Source of the DNA: Cryptomeria japonica
Taxonomy: Eukaryota; Streptophyta; Pinopsida; Cupressales; Cupressaceae
NCBI RefSeq assembly: GCF_030272615.1
Contig: NC_081410.1
Location: forward strand, 123,747,640-123,811,639
Direction: 5' to 3'
Length of the DNA: 64,000 bases
The notes below the pieces were generated by a model that was given only the letters and a program-made list of their open reading frames with translations, was not told the DNA's origin and made no database searches. Every line of letters begins with the position of its first letter. Positions within the stretch are counted from its first letter, which is position 1. Below, piece after piece: positions 1 through 11,727 of the stretch. The position numbers and the translations under genes are program-made.

Positions 1-2122
1 GTCTCTTGAATTCTTAGGAATAGATTAGAACTTCTAAACCTTGATCTCCTTTTCATTTTTCTTGAAGTCCATGATCGAAGACCCAAATGATAGAGCTTTA
101 TTGTCTAGAGCTTCATTGTGAATTGAACGAGCCAAGCGTAAGTCCCTTTGTGTATTACCAGCATATCACAACGCTCATTGAGCTTATCCACACGTCAAGA
201 CCTGACAAAAGAAACCTTGGAATCGCCATATGATCTTCTCGCAATCTTAGCATATGCGGTGATTTTGTTCAAAAGTGTCTTTGGACATTTTTTCTGTGTT
301 CGGTGGGTAACAAAACACGCACCAACATGTACCACTGTGAGGTTTCTTGGATGCCCAAACTAAATCTATCCAGCCATTTGAGGACATGAATCTCATATAA
401 ATTGCATAATCAGCATTGCACAAGAGTATTTCAATGAATTTTAGTGGTTATAGGAATAAACTCTCTTCTAGATTATTGTTTGTTCAGTAGATTGAATAAT
501 TTCTCCTGGGAGCCAGGTGTGGAAATTACTAGAATTCAAGTATTTGTTTTTGGTAATTACTGTTGGGACAAATAAAGCTCATTAGAGCCATTTCCAGCTT
601 CTGGGTGTTGTTAGATTGCATTCTGCACCAATTGCTTTAATAAAATGCAATCCAGTCATGGCATGGGACACCTAGTATGGAGTTCTATTATCCGATTGAA
701 ATAGATTTCTTAATCCTGAAGTTATTGTACTACTGTTCTCAAATCAGACTTCTGAGTTTATTATCAATCATTTATATTTCTGCATTTTGGATTCAAAAGT
801 ATTAATTTATTGGCAATTGTTCATGATAAAACCCCAAACAATCCATTGGCAACAAAACCCAAGTAAACACCTGTAAACAATCATAAAACCACCAAACTGC
901 AGCATAAAAAACAGGAAAAATTCAGGTCAGACTTGTTGGGGATTTTTCAGAAGAACAATAACCTTGATCAAGGAGGAACAACCTTTTGTGTTGGGCATAG
1001 AAGGAATTGCACAAACATATAATTTTCTATCTGAGGGTAGAGAAAAATGTTGATCCAACCTTTCCTACTGAGCAAAAGGTCCACAATTCCATCATGTATG
1101 AAGATGCATTGGATAATTTATTTTATATATTCAAAAGATTTTTTGATGAATCTGCTTTCGACAAGGTTGAGGAAATAACACATTTAAATGAAGAATAAGA
1201 TCTTTTTGAAGATGATTCAACTTTAGAGGTACTAGTCATGTTAGAAGTATCTATGGATTCACTGTTGGCCCCTGAATCTTCCTGTAGCATCCTGAGAACA
1301 GATCATCAATAGAAGACGCAATGAAATTTATTATGTGTTTTGACTCATATTTATCTTCAGCATCTATGGTAAACATCAAGGCAGAAACAAGAGTTAAACA
1401 TACAACAGTTGTCAGTGACTTAATGCCAAAATTGGATATGCTAGAAGAAGGGTATTGATCAAAGAAGAATAAATGCTTTCAAAAAATCATGTTTTCACTT
1501 TAGCCCTTCTGGCAAAAGATGGTAGTTGTGAAAGTAGAAATGACGATGCTATGTGTCTGATGGATTATTTGACGATGATTATTGTGACGAGGCTGAAAAA
1601 ATTCTGTTCACCCAAGGCCCATAGTTGTCCTTTGAAGAGGATTTGCCAAGATTGATGTCAAAGCTTGACATCTCTCTTCCATATGTTCACTTTGATGATG
1701 ATCTAGTGCTTGAAGAGTTTCCAAACCTTGAGCTTTTGTCATAAGAAGATTCAATATGTGCCAATAATGAAATTGAAAATTTGCTACTAACTTGGTAGCA
1801 TAAGGTTCATTGGCAATGCCCATTATAGACTTGGAAAGTTAGACATACGTGATGGAGATTTTTCTCTAACAACTTTAGCCTTTTCTGAACAATAGTGCGT
1901 TATCTAAATTTATGATTATGTTGAATTGATAGGTAAAGAAGATTGGATAAAATATGCGGTGGTCATCATTCCTGAAGATGTGCTATGACAAGATGATTTT
2001 ATGAGATGTCTTTGGAAGGAGGTAGAGTATCTCCAATTTATGGAGGTTTTTCAATGAGGAAGAAGACTATCTAGAATCACAAAACTTTGAAGTATTTGTT
2101 TATTAGTTTCCCCTACATAATT
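1..2122. other. Intronic sequence with decayed repeats
   Basis: No gene is recognised. The stretch around 195-230 (cgtcaagacctgac ... aaccttgga) resembles 29908-29940, so at least part of 1-560 belongs to a dispersed repeat. Between 1000 and 1900 short acidic peptide-like pieces (for example YEDALDNLFYIF at 1090) suggest a decayed ORF, but frames are broken and no domain is recognised. Confidence 0.4.
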
Positions 2123-2130
2123 GTTCATAC
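2123..2130. repeat. Target-site duplication of hAT-like copy 1 (left)
   Basis: The 8-bp word GTTCATAC directly precedes the terminus CATAGAAGCA and recurs exactly at 7034-7041 after the other terminus. An 8-bp duplication is typical of hAT-superfamily transposition. Confidence 0.85.
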
Positions 2131-2659
2131 CATAGAAGCAATAGTCTACAAAAAATCACGATTATACCGGATTAATCCTGAATCCTAGAGCTAGCCGATT
2201 TATTCCCTAAAAAATCCCGATTCACAAAAAAATTGTTGACCAATCGTTGGCCCTATTTTCAATGATTTTTTTCATTTAAATCATGTTAAAAACCCCCAAA
2301 AATGGCAAAAAAAAGTGAAAACAATTGTTGTAAAAACTCGCCAAATGGTAGAAAAACTCATGAAATTACTGAATTGCTTAGAAATAGGGTTAATTTTTGC
2401 TCAATAAAAGACGTACAATTCATTGTGTGAGCGATATATCCAAAGTGCTCCATGAAATAAATCTGAATGACAACAAACAAGCTTACATACTTGTCATAAA
2501 ACAACTTCCAACACATAATCATTAAAATTTGTCTCTTCCTAAAATAGTAGTTGCAAGCTAGGTATTGCCTTAACCAAAGAAGCATTAATTGTTGGGGAAA
2601 AAATCGGCAAACCAAAAGTAAGACTTTTTGAAAAAATGGGGAAAAAATCGTGAAAAAAT

Positions 2660-2990
2660 CGTATTAGTAATATATGATTATATTAATATAATATATAATA
2701 TTATATTAATATATTAATAATGTAATATAATTATAATATTAATAGATTATTATTATTTTCATTATATTAATATATTAATATAATTTATGTCATATTATAA
2801 TAATATAATATATTATATATGATATTATAAGGTAATATTATAATCATATAATATATTATATATAATATTAAATAGTTTATTCTAATTATAATATTAATAA
2901 TCTATTAATATAATAGATTATTAATTTTATTTTTTAATATTATAATAATATATAAATAATTATATTATTACATATAATTTTTGAAGCAAA
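2660..2990. repeat. AT-rich low-complexity tract
   Basis: About 330 bp of almost pure A/T with recurring ATATTA and TAATAT words lies inside hAT-like copy 1. The inverted copy lacks a tract of this length, so it is probably an expansion or a separate insertion. Confidence 0.7.
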
Positions 2991-3234
2991 ATAATAATTT
3001 AATGACTAATACTTGAAGAAAGCGCATACGGCATGGGCAAACGTCCTTTGGAAAAACCCTAGCTTTTCTAACAATTTCTGCGTCTTCGATTCAATGAGTA
3101 TTCTGCTATTTGTCAATGGTGCATCACCCAGTAGTCTCTCCTCGTTCACATCAAAAAAATTCTTCCTTCAGAAAGCCCTTCTTCCTCCTCCATGCCATCA
3201 TTGATGACCAGAGGGTGTCACGCGATGGGTTTTA

Positions 3235-5600
3235 TGTAATGTCCCTACTAGTTAGAGATTACTGTCCTGCAAAACAGATTGTTAGAATACAACATATAAA
3301 TATATATAAACCATTTTTAATTTGCAATCTATCTCTAATACTTAACGAACATGATCATAATTTTCATCTAATAAAAAGGATACGAATGCCATACGAAAGC
3401 ATGTCCTTAGGTGGTCGTGAAGCTCGCCTTCTTGGAACCCCTTGGTTCCAATCCCTTCAGGAAATCGAAGATGAGTTCGAATCCTGTCTTGGGTGTAACC
3501 TCTTACACCCAAGCCATCCAAGGAAGACCCTTGTCTATTCCTTGCCTTGGGTGATGCCTCCATCATCCAAGTCCTCAGAGGGGACCGGCCAGATCCGTCT
3601 CTTCTTGGTTGAGTTTAATCAACCAAGCCATACATATGCATATCAGTTTCGGTATATATACTGCCCTAGGGATTGTCCTAATCCCTCCATTAGACTAAGG
3701 AAGTTTCCTCCCTATAGCCTCCATCATGTAATCATATTTATATTACATTTTACAATTTATTACTATTTTCCATTTCATAATCCATGTTTCCATATTCCTA
3801 ATTTAACATGTATTCCCTAACATATATTCAGAAAATATTCATTAGCCAATATTCATATTTATCTATTAACGTATATTCCTAACTATGCATTGAGATGTTT
3901 TTATTAACATTTAAGAACCCTTCATTAACATGTGTGATAAAATGTTCATCACTTATATTCAACATATGTATTACAATATTCATCATTAATATTCATTAAT
4001 ATACGTATTAAAATATTCATTATTAATACTCATTAATATTCATTCATTAATATACGTATTAAAATATTCACTATTAATATTCATTAATATATATATTAAA
4101 ATATTCAAAATAATATTAAACTCTGCATATGAACCAGCGGCCTTTTATATTAAACATACATACTAAGCACGTCCCTATGCATACCACTAAGGACAAGGAT
4201 GTTACTGCCTGTAACTTAATAACAGTCCTGATCTGATCTGAGTGATGGCTGCCAGTAATATATATATATATATATATATATATTCCTTTTTCTTTCATTC
4301 CCCAATGATAGTATGGAACTAGCATCAACTCTCGTTAACTAATATCTTTATTATATGCTATTCTAAATGATTTCGCCAATAGTTAATTTGGAAGTATTAT
4401 CATTGTCTAATGCTAGGGGAACAATCTCTGATGCAGGCAGTCTTTCTGACATCAGTAGTCTCTATATTTATTAATGTTACAAGTAACCTTAACGTATTAA
4501 CGTATTTTACAATTTTGTGTTATTGGAAAGAATGTCTTATTATTAATAGTTCGTATGATTTACACAGTTATCCAAAATACACCAAACGTGAATTCACTGA
4601 GTTTTACCGCGTTATAAATTATACCCATCCTTATTTTGTGGTTCATGATACCATAATTACTCCACGTACTAATAGTTATAGCTATACTGCGATGTCCTAC
4701 GAATACATTAGCCAACTTATACCTCTTTCTTATGGATACAAATTTGAATATATTCAGAATAATATTACGGCTGTCTTAATGTCATAATGAACTGGTAACA
4801 GCAATTTAATCATATTGGATTGTATAATGCTTCCTTTCTAATTTTGGAATTGTCCTAATACGTACCTGAGCCATCACAGCCAGAATTGTCTTTTAGTCTA
4901 AGGATTTCCCCTGTTCTTTCCTTCGTCCTTTCATGTTGTTCATCCCCCCCTTATCCACGTACTTTCATCATACCCTCTTATACCTCCCAAGAGAGGTATT
5001 TGTTGCTTTATAAGACATGCCTCTTCTCACACAAAACTCTTAATCACACCTCTCTCTCCTTAATTAGGGATCGCTGTCTTATGGGTTTTTTAATGTTTTT
5101 TCCACCCGTGCTCCCCCTCTCTATCTTCCTCGGGCCTTTCTTTTATTCTCCTCCACATCCTTAGTGGGGAGTTGTGTCCATTAGAATGGCTTTGGGAATG
5201 ACGGTGACTCCTTGAAAAGTCACCGCTTCCCAAAAGCTTATAATATTTCTTAATCGATGTAAGTTAATAACGGTTTATTAATAATTTGTAGATTATTAAT
5301 TTGTAAATATTATTTAATTATTTTATGGTTTATTATTATTTGTAAATTAATAATCTACATATCAATAATCAGTAAATATTATTTTCTTCTTTTGCATTTT
5401 AATTGTATTATTACTTATTATTGAATATTATGTTGATAATATATAATATTCAAATCATGTTCATAAATGATATTTAATTAATGGATTTTAAATAATCATT
5501 CATTGTTATTTATTATATTAATTAATAATAATAATTTCTTCATTTAGGGTCTCTCCCTTTCTCTCCGTATATATATAACGATCCAGGATGGTACATGACA
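3235..5600 (-). mobile_element. Solo LTR of the 2.3-kb family, copy A1
   Basis: The sequence begins TGTAATGTCCCTACTAG and ends with ACATGACA. It is flanked by the 5-bp duplication TTTTA (3230-3234 and 5601-5605). It has no protein domain, no primer-binding site and no polypurine tract. It is closely similar over its length to 26359-28686 in opposite orientation. TG...CA ends with a 5-bp duplication point to a solo LTR left by recombination. It sits inside hAT-like copy 1 and is therefore younger. The orientation follows copy A2, whose + strand carries TATAAAGG. ORFs inside it, such as 4410-4787, are not conserved genes. Confidence 0.8.
4256..4283. repeat. (TA)n microsatellite
   Basis: A run of about 14 TA dinucleotides lies within solo LTR A1. 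The equivalent site in copy A2 (about 27681-27709) also has an expanded (TA)n run with an adjoining CATA stretch, so the microsatellite is part of the LTR family. Confidence 0.8.
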
Positions 5601-5984
5601 TTTTAAAAGATTTTGCTTGTGTTTTCTGCATCCTGTAGGTATTTAGGGTTTTCACGAGCCGGGTTTTATAAAATTTTTGCTTGTGTTTTCTGCATTTTGT
5701 GCGTATTTAGGGTTTTCGTGGGCCTTTTTCCCATTAATGTTTTAGTGGCGATTAATCGACATGAATTCATCGCGATTGTATGTGTAAAAAAGCATTGAAA
5801 ATGTTGACTGTTTTTTATCTGATTTTGGGGGGGGGAAATCGGCAACCTTAGCAATTAATCGCGACTGATCGTTTTGCTTCTTTGGCCTAAACCAGTGGCT
5901 TGCTAATCTTTTATTTCAGCTAAACAAATGCCTTTCGTTGAATTCTACCCTATATAAAAGAGTTACCAATTGCCATCAGGGAAT

Positions 5985-7033
5985 ATAAAGCATTTCAATT
6001 TTCAACTGTGGAATATGATTCGGTAAGCTTTCTCAAATATTGAACTACCACTAGAAAACTCCTTGCCTCAATCACAATGAAAGTCTTGGATTACTTCAAA
6101 ATGGCTTCCACTTTTACTAAATTCCTAACAATAGCTGGATTGCTGTCTGATAAATTTTGATCTCAGCTACTTCATAGACTTAGCTAATCTTTGATCTTAG
6201 ACTTAGACAACTATTTGGTTTTGGTGACTGCCCTTTTAAAAAGTTAACTGAACATTTGCCTATGTAATCAGCAATATGAATATAAACAACAAATTTTTTT
6301 TTTCTACGATTCATGGTAACTCCATTTTATTTACTCTCTATATCTCTATGCAATGGAAATGCCCTTAAGTTTAAAAAAAATAGTTTATGTCTATTTTACT
6401 ACAATTTTTTAAATCCAATTCTTAACCCATTTTTTCAAAAAATCTTGTACTTTTTATTTTTTGGTTTGCCGATTTTTTTCCCCAAGCAATTTTGCTGCTA
6501 TGATATAAAGCATTGCAATTCTGGAGTACGATTTGATAAGCTTTCTAAAATGTTGAATTATCCCCACAAAACTCCTTGCCTCAATCACAATGAAATTCTT
6601 GGATCACTTCAAAATGGCTTCCACTTTTACAAACTAACGATAGCTGGATTGTTGTCTGTTAAGTTTTGATCTCAGTTACTTCATAGACTTAGCGAATATT
6701 TGATGTGACTTCAACAACTATTTGGTGTATTTAATGACTGCCCACTTAAAAAGTTAACTGAATATTTGCCTATGTAATCAGCATTATGAATATAAACAAC
6801 AAAAAATTATTTTCTACAATTCATGGGTTAAACTCTATTTTATTTGCTCTCTATATCTCTATGCTATGGAAATGCCCTTAAGTTTTTAAAAAAAATATTG
6901 TTTCTCTCTTCTTCTACAATTTTTTATGTTTTTTTTTAAATCTGATATTTTGCCAATTTTTTTCCAAATTTTTAAAAAAATCTTATACTTTTGGTTTGCC
7001 AATTTTTTCCCCAAATGATTTTTTGCTGCTATG
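5985..7033 (+). repeat. Tandem ~520-bp subterminal units of the hAT-like element
   Basis: Two head-to-tail units begin at ATATAAAGCATT (about 5985 and 6502). They share long blocks such as CCTTGCCTCAATCACAATGA and GCCTATGTAATCAGCA. Each unit ends with GCTGCTATG, the element's own terminus, so the duplication includes the terminal repeat. The same doubled arrangement occurs inverted at 32472-33500, so it predates the spread of these copies. Confidence 0.8.
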
Positions 7034-7041
7034 GTTCATAC

Positions 7042-9128
7042 CATCCAAATCATGTATTTCAATTAATATTTTTAAAGGCTTTCAAGATGTGAGCTACCAC
7101 TAGAGACCCAACTCAAATAGAGGGGTTCCTATTTTTCTCAACCTGCAAATGGTTTTGTCTAGCCATTTTGTTTCCTCATGTACTTCCATACGTAGGTTTT
7201 GTTGTTATAGGTTTTTTGTATTTTGCAACGTGTTTCTCCTTTTATGTAATATGTTTGCTTTTTCCTTCATCTTTGTTTGGGTTAGGGATTCCGTCTATTC
7301 AGGTATTTAGAAATAGGGTTAACACTGTTGCCTACAGATAAGATATTGATTGAAATTTTTAACTAAATATTCTGAAGTTTTCTCACGACCCAGTACATTC
7401 AGTGCCCCCACAAATAGCCAATTTTTGCAGTCCTACAAAACTCAACATTCATACTTGAATTTTATCCATTTTGTTGTCAGATTGATAATTGTTTATATGT
7501 CAATCGAAGATAATTGTGGTCTCCTTAGTTTACAAGATAGTCTTATCATGGTCTATGTGCTTCAACTAGGGCTTTGGCTTATGATGATGGCTATGAGTCT
7601 GATATGAAGAAATTAATCATGTTAGGGAAAATATTTAAAGCTTTGACAAAATGAAATGGATGTATATGGCTAAATTAAAGAGGCACACTTTTCTCATGGC
7701 TCAAGTTTTCTGTGATTATGTATTTCTGCCTGGGTCTTGGAATTGTTCACGTGAAGAAATTTTCCACTTGAGTTGTGGGAAAGATGGTGTGCCAAGCAGA
7801 AATTCTGCCTTTATTTTCTAAGTGAAAAATATGGTTGCACATATGAAGTGGCTAAGCCACCATAAAATTCTGCTTGAGAATAAGAAGTGCTGCCATTGCT
7901 TTTAAACTTTGCCTAAAGTTCTGGCCTAGCAAAAAAACGGGCAGCATTAACCTTTTTTATCTGCTTGGGTGCATGTTAATAGGGGTTTGACCAAGTGAAA
8001 CTGCATCCAAGGAAATAAGGTGGTAGTCTGGGATATAATCTCCTCCTAAATAAGTGGTCTAACTTTAAACCCTAGTTGTGAGTGAGGAAGATGGCAAAAC
8101 CATGCTAAATCTCTGCCATATTTTTAAAATATGACGTATGAGGGGATAATTCCACCTGGCATTTGACAAGAGTAAACCAAAACCACACCTAGCTTTGATA
8201 AATGTGGCAATATCTTTTAATATCTCTGCTTCAAATACATTGGCACACATTTGTAGTGGTTCAAGCACTTCGATTCTCTGTCCTACATTTGTAAAGATGA
8301 TTGAGATGAAATATCTGTGTGCTTTAATTGGCTTAACCATAAGAAAGCCTTACTCAAGTTAAAACAAAACTTAGGGAATGTGTGGGAGGCATACACTTGG
8401 ATTTTTAAGGCTAATTTTAATAGATTTTAATTCATCCAAAAATTGGCATTACTGAACAAGATCTTTTCTTGGCTTTAGTGTCTTAAATTTCCACCCAACA
8501 TGCAAGGGTTTAATGGTGATTACATTAGAAAACTTTGGCTATTTGTAAAATAGTTCAAGTGAATGATAACTCAAATTGGTGCACTTTCATCCTTGTGCAA
8601 TCAACATCTCCACCAAGTCTCAAATGTGATTGTCTATGCCTCTATGCTGCATGCCTTAAGTGACATAGCCACTGAAATGTTCCACCTAGTATTACGAGGA
8701 GTTTGGTCAAGATACATGAAAGTTCTTCCCAAATTACAGAAGGGCTTAGAAGTGCATTGAGGGTTAAGGGACTGAGTTTTGGATTAGAAACATGCACAAA
8801 ATAGTTGCTCACATCTGATATAAAGTGCTGATAAGTGATAAAGATAGAGAAGAAGTGTCCTTGAAGGATTGGGTAGAGTTGACTAGTTGATATTGAAGGT
8901 GGTGCCTATAATGGGTTTTTTTAGTACCAAAGGAAAGTGTTTGTGAATGTATAAGTAGGGCTCAAGTCATTTGTGAACAACAACTACTAGAAGATGTGTA
9001 TTCACCACATTTATGATAGTATGGCAGTGTTAGGGTTTGTTTGATCTGTTATAATATGAGCTTGCAGTTTTGAAAATCAAACCCTAGCTTTCAAAACTGT
9101 TAATTTTCAGCATTTTGGAGAAGGATTA
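7042..9128. other. Intron sequence without recognised features
   Basis: No exon, LTR pair or protein motif could be supported here. Short open frames such as 8563-8760 have no recognisable domain and are probably chance. Confidence 0.5.
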
Positions 9129-9407
9129 TGTTAGTAGTAGCTATGGAGGTAGCTAACCCAAGATCAGATTCCCAAGAGCTGACCACAAGAAGAGAAGATC
9201 AACAAGATATAAGAACAATAATCTATACAAAGATTGCAATCTACATATAAGAGAGAGTGTGTGCATATGAGACCAAGATGCGTGTATAAGAAAATGTCCA
9301 ACCAATGTGGGATAAAGTACAAATACCCTAAATAAACTTTAACAACTAGGTGGGAATAGAATCCCAAAAGGAAAATTGGTTAGGAAATAAGTATGTTCAC
9401 ATCAACA
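9129..9407 (-). repeat. 3' LTR of the old copia element
   Basis: On the minus strand it begins TGTTGATGTGAAC directly after the polypurine tract and ends ACTACTAACA. It aligns with 21370-21670 over most of its length with clear divergence. Confidence 0.6.
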
Positions 9408-9879
9408 CTCTCCCTTAAGTGCAACTTCAGGAGGAAAAGGAAAATATTCTTAAAAAGAAACCAAAGCTAGGTCTTATTGGATTTTTGTCTTAAGATTGGA
9501 GGTTTGATTTTGCCAACGTTATGATGCTTTTTTTGAGACTTAATTGGACAAGGAAGGAGGTAATTTAAATATTAAGTTGCACAAATAATTATGCATGGGC
9601 CAATCCATGTTTGGAGCGAATTAAAATAAAATAAAATAAAAAACTTGCTGCTAAGGGCTGACTCTTAGCCTCTTGGTGCCCAACTTAGAGTTTTTTAATT
9701 TGTATTGAATAAAAAAAAAATATTCTGGCTGACCCTTGGCATTTGGATGCTCCTCAACATTTATTTTTGAAAAATAAAATAAAATATTTTTTATAAGGAG
9801 CTGACCCCTTTTAGAGCATAGAAGGTTGTGTGAAGAGATGTATATAAATTGAAAGACTATCTTTTTTCTGCAAGCATTA

Positions 9880-10500
9880 TGTCCTTTCATGCATACTCCC
9901 CCCTTGGAGGAGATATAAAGGTGCAATTGTGAGAAAGTGTTAATAAAAGCATTCATTGAATACTATTTCCATTCTCTAGCAGACCTTAGAGCAGATCTAA
10001 GGTGCATGTTTAAGCAGATTTTAAGGTGAATTATCTCAGACCTATGAGCATAAAATATTGAAGATTATAAGCAGATTTAAAGAAGCATTTTTAGAGCAGA
10101 TTTATGTAGAAGAGTTAGGTCTGATTCAAGAAGAAGATCAAGTACTCATCACATTATTCTTTTGGAGGTTTGTATCTTGTATTCAAGGAGATTGGTGTCT
10201 CCAATGTGTTGATGCCTACGGATCATCTAAAGGGGTTTGGTGCCTCCTGGGTTGGTGCCTACGAAGTGTGTGAGAAGTTTCTAATACATGCAACATTTTG
10301 CCCTGGTTTTCTCCTGCAAGGGTTTCCATGTAAATCGTGTTCTTGCGTTCCTAATTGCTAGATCTTGCATTTGTGTTACTGCTGTGGATGGTTGAGTTTT
10401 GAAGTATTGTTGTTGTGATTAATTAAGTTTTGAAAAGTTTTTCGTTATACTTATTCATCCCTCAATAAAATTGAGTGCTCATTAGGTCTCAACAACAATA
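9880..10500 (+). repeat. Possible decayed LTR with leader motifs
   Basis: GATATAAAGG at about 9911 looks like a TATA box. The stretch GGTTTTCTCCTGCAAGGG then TTTCCATGTAAATC near 10305-10340 resembles the R/U5 region of plant copia LTRs, and AATAAAATTG at about 10464 resembles a polyadenylation signal. No partner LTR or exact ends were found. Confidence 0.35.
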
Positions 10501-11267
10501 CTTGACAAGTCAAACATGTACAATCAAGACAATGAAGGAAGGACTTAAGATGACCCCCCAAGGACAACATTCTTTATCCCAAGTACAAAAGAATCTCTCA
10601 CAAATGGAGAAAAGGAGAAAACTTGTACAAGAAAAGTTGCACCCAAAAGAGAGAGCATGAGGACTAAGAAGCCTCCTCCAAAGTTGTCTATGATAGAGTA
10701 GGAACAATAAGATGAACATGAAGAAATCCATTGAAGCATGAAGAAGTTGCAAACAATTGTCAAAGAATAATTGCTATACCATTGGAACTGTAGAACCCTC
10801 CCATGGTACTTTATAAGTAGTGCGAGTATAACAAAGGCACAATATGATGTGCAAGCTTCCCAAAATATGAAATTTAACGTGTGGTACTTTATTATAGTGC
10901 GCTTAAAAATCAAATAGTGCACTCAATAGATGCTTACCATGCCTTAAAAATGCCATATGTAGAAATTACAATTTTATGACAAGATAAAACAAAAGGAATT
11001 ACTATAAGCATGTAAAAAAAACACTTCAAAAAAATTTGACCCAAAAATGAGTCCATATGTAGAGGATATGGCCCTTCAAAGTTCCAAAATGGGAATTTCT
11101 TATTGAAAGAAATTGAAATTTTGCAAAATCTTAAAGGATTTGCACCATTGCGAAGTACAAGAAAAAATCCTCCCCATTGAGAAAATACAAAAAAAGGACT
11201 TTGTATTGGCAAATTAGAGGTCTCTGAATTTTCCCTCCTAATGAAAAAATGCATAGGAGAGGGATTT

Positions 11268-11272
11268 GTCAC
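11268..11272. repeat. Target-site duplication GTCAC (left)
   Basis: GTCAC precedes the left LTR of the 8.9-kb element and recurs at 20154-20158 after the right LTR. It fixes the element ends, including the mutated left terminus CATTGG (TGTTGG in the right LTR). Confidence 0.85.
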
Positions 11273-11714
11273 CATTGGTGTAAATTATGCCTCATAATTA
11301 CGCTTTACTTAAGTTGACTTAGGGTAATGCATTTCATTGAAGTTTGCATATGAGACACTTAGGAAAGCGTGCACATGGGTGAGTTGCTTGTAGGAGAAAT
11401 TTCACTTTTTGTGGTCTTATCTTGTTACATTCCACCTTTGGTGGGTGATCCACCTCTTGTGGAATATTTTATTATTTTGCCTACCTACCCTCACCTACCC
11501 TTGTTTCTCATTGAGCCACATGTCATGATTTTGTGCTTACATACCCATAGGGCCTTGCCTTTATAAGCAAGCTCATCTACATTGTATTGGTTAATCCAAT
11601 CGATAATATTTTGCATCTTGATGAGAATACAATTTGTTCTTATCAATACTTGTCTCTCTTGTTTGTGCTATACATTGAGCTCTTGATCTTGGTTATTTTT
11701 GACAAATTCTTACA
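11273..11714 (+). repeat. 5' LTR of the 8.9-kb element
   Basis: It ends ...GACAAATTCTTACA directly before TGGTATCGGAGCC. The start is CATTGGTGTAAATT, where the right LTR has TGTTGGTGTAAATT. Compared with the right LTR it carries an extra segment near GCGTGCACATGGGTGA. Confidence 0.85.
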
Positions 11715-11727
11715 TGGTATCGGAGCC
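11715..11727 (+). other. Primer-binding site (initiator Met tRNA type)
   Basis: TGGTATCGGAGCC follows the left LTR without a gap. It matches the plant copia primer-binding site TGGTATCAGAGCC except for one base. Confidence 0.85.

Larger units (their letters stand above)
2131..7033 (+). mobile_element. hAT-like non-autonomous element, copy 1
   Basis: The element starts CATAGAAGCAATAG and ends with the inverse of CATAGCAGCAAAAA. It is flanked by exact 8-bp duplications GTTCATAC. Without the inserted solo LTR and its duplication it is about 2.5 kb. No transposase was found, so it must have been mobilised in trans. The 3' half contains two tandem units of about 520 bp (5985-6501 and 6502-7033), each ending in the terminal motif TTGCTGCTATG. 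The body has many AAAAATCG / ATTGGCAAACC words and a very AT-rich tract. An inverted second copy lies at 32472-34776. Superfamily is assigned from duplication length and inverted ends only. Confidence 0.7.

Noticed and set aside
3110-3820. 236-residue ORF on the + strand
   Set aside because: It crosses the insertion boundary at 3235 of a solo LTR with target duplication TTTTA, has no recognised domain, and its second half is LTR sequence also present in the inverted copy A2.
4410-4787. 125-residue ORF
   Set aside because: It lies wholly within solo LTR A1. The matching stretch of copy A2 (about 27180-27560) has differences that do not preserve the frame.
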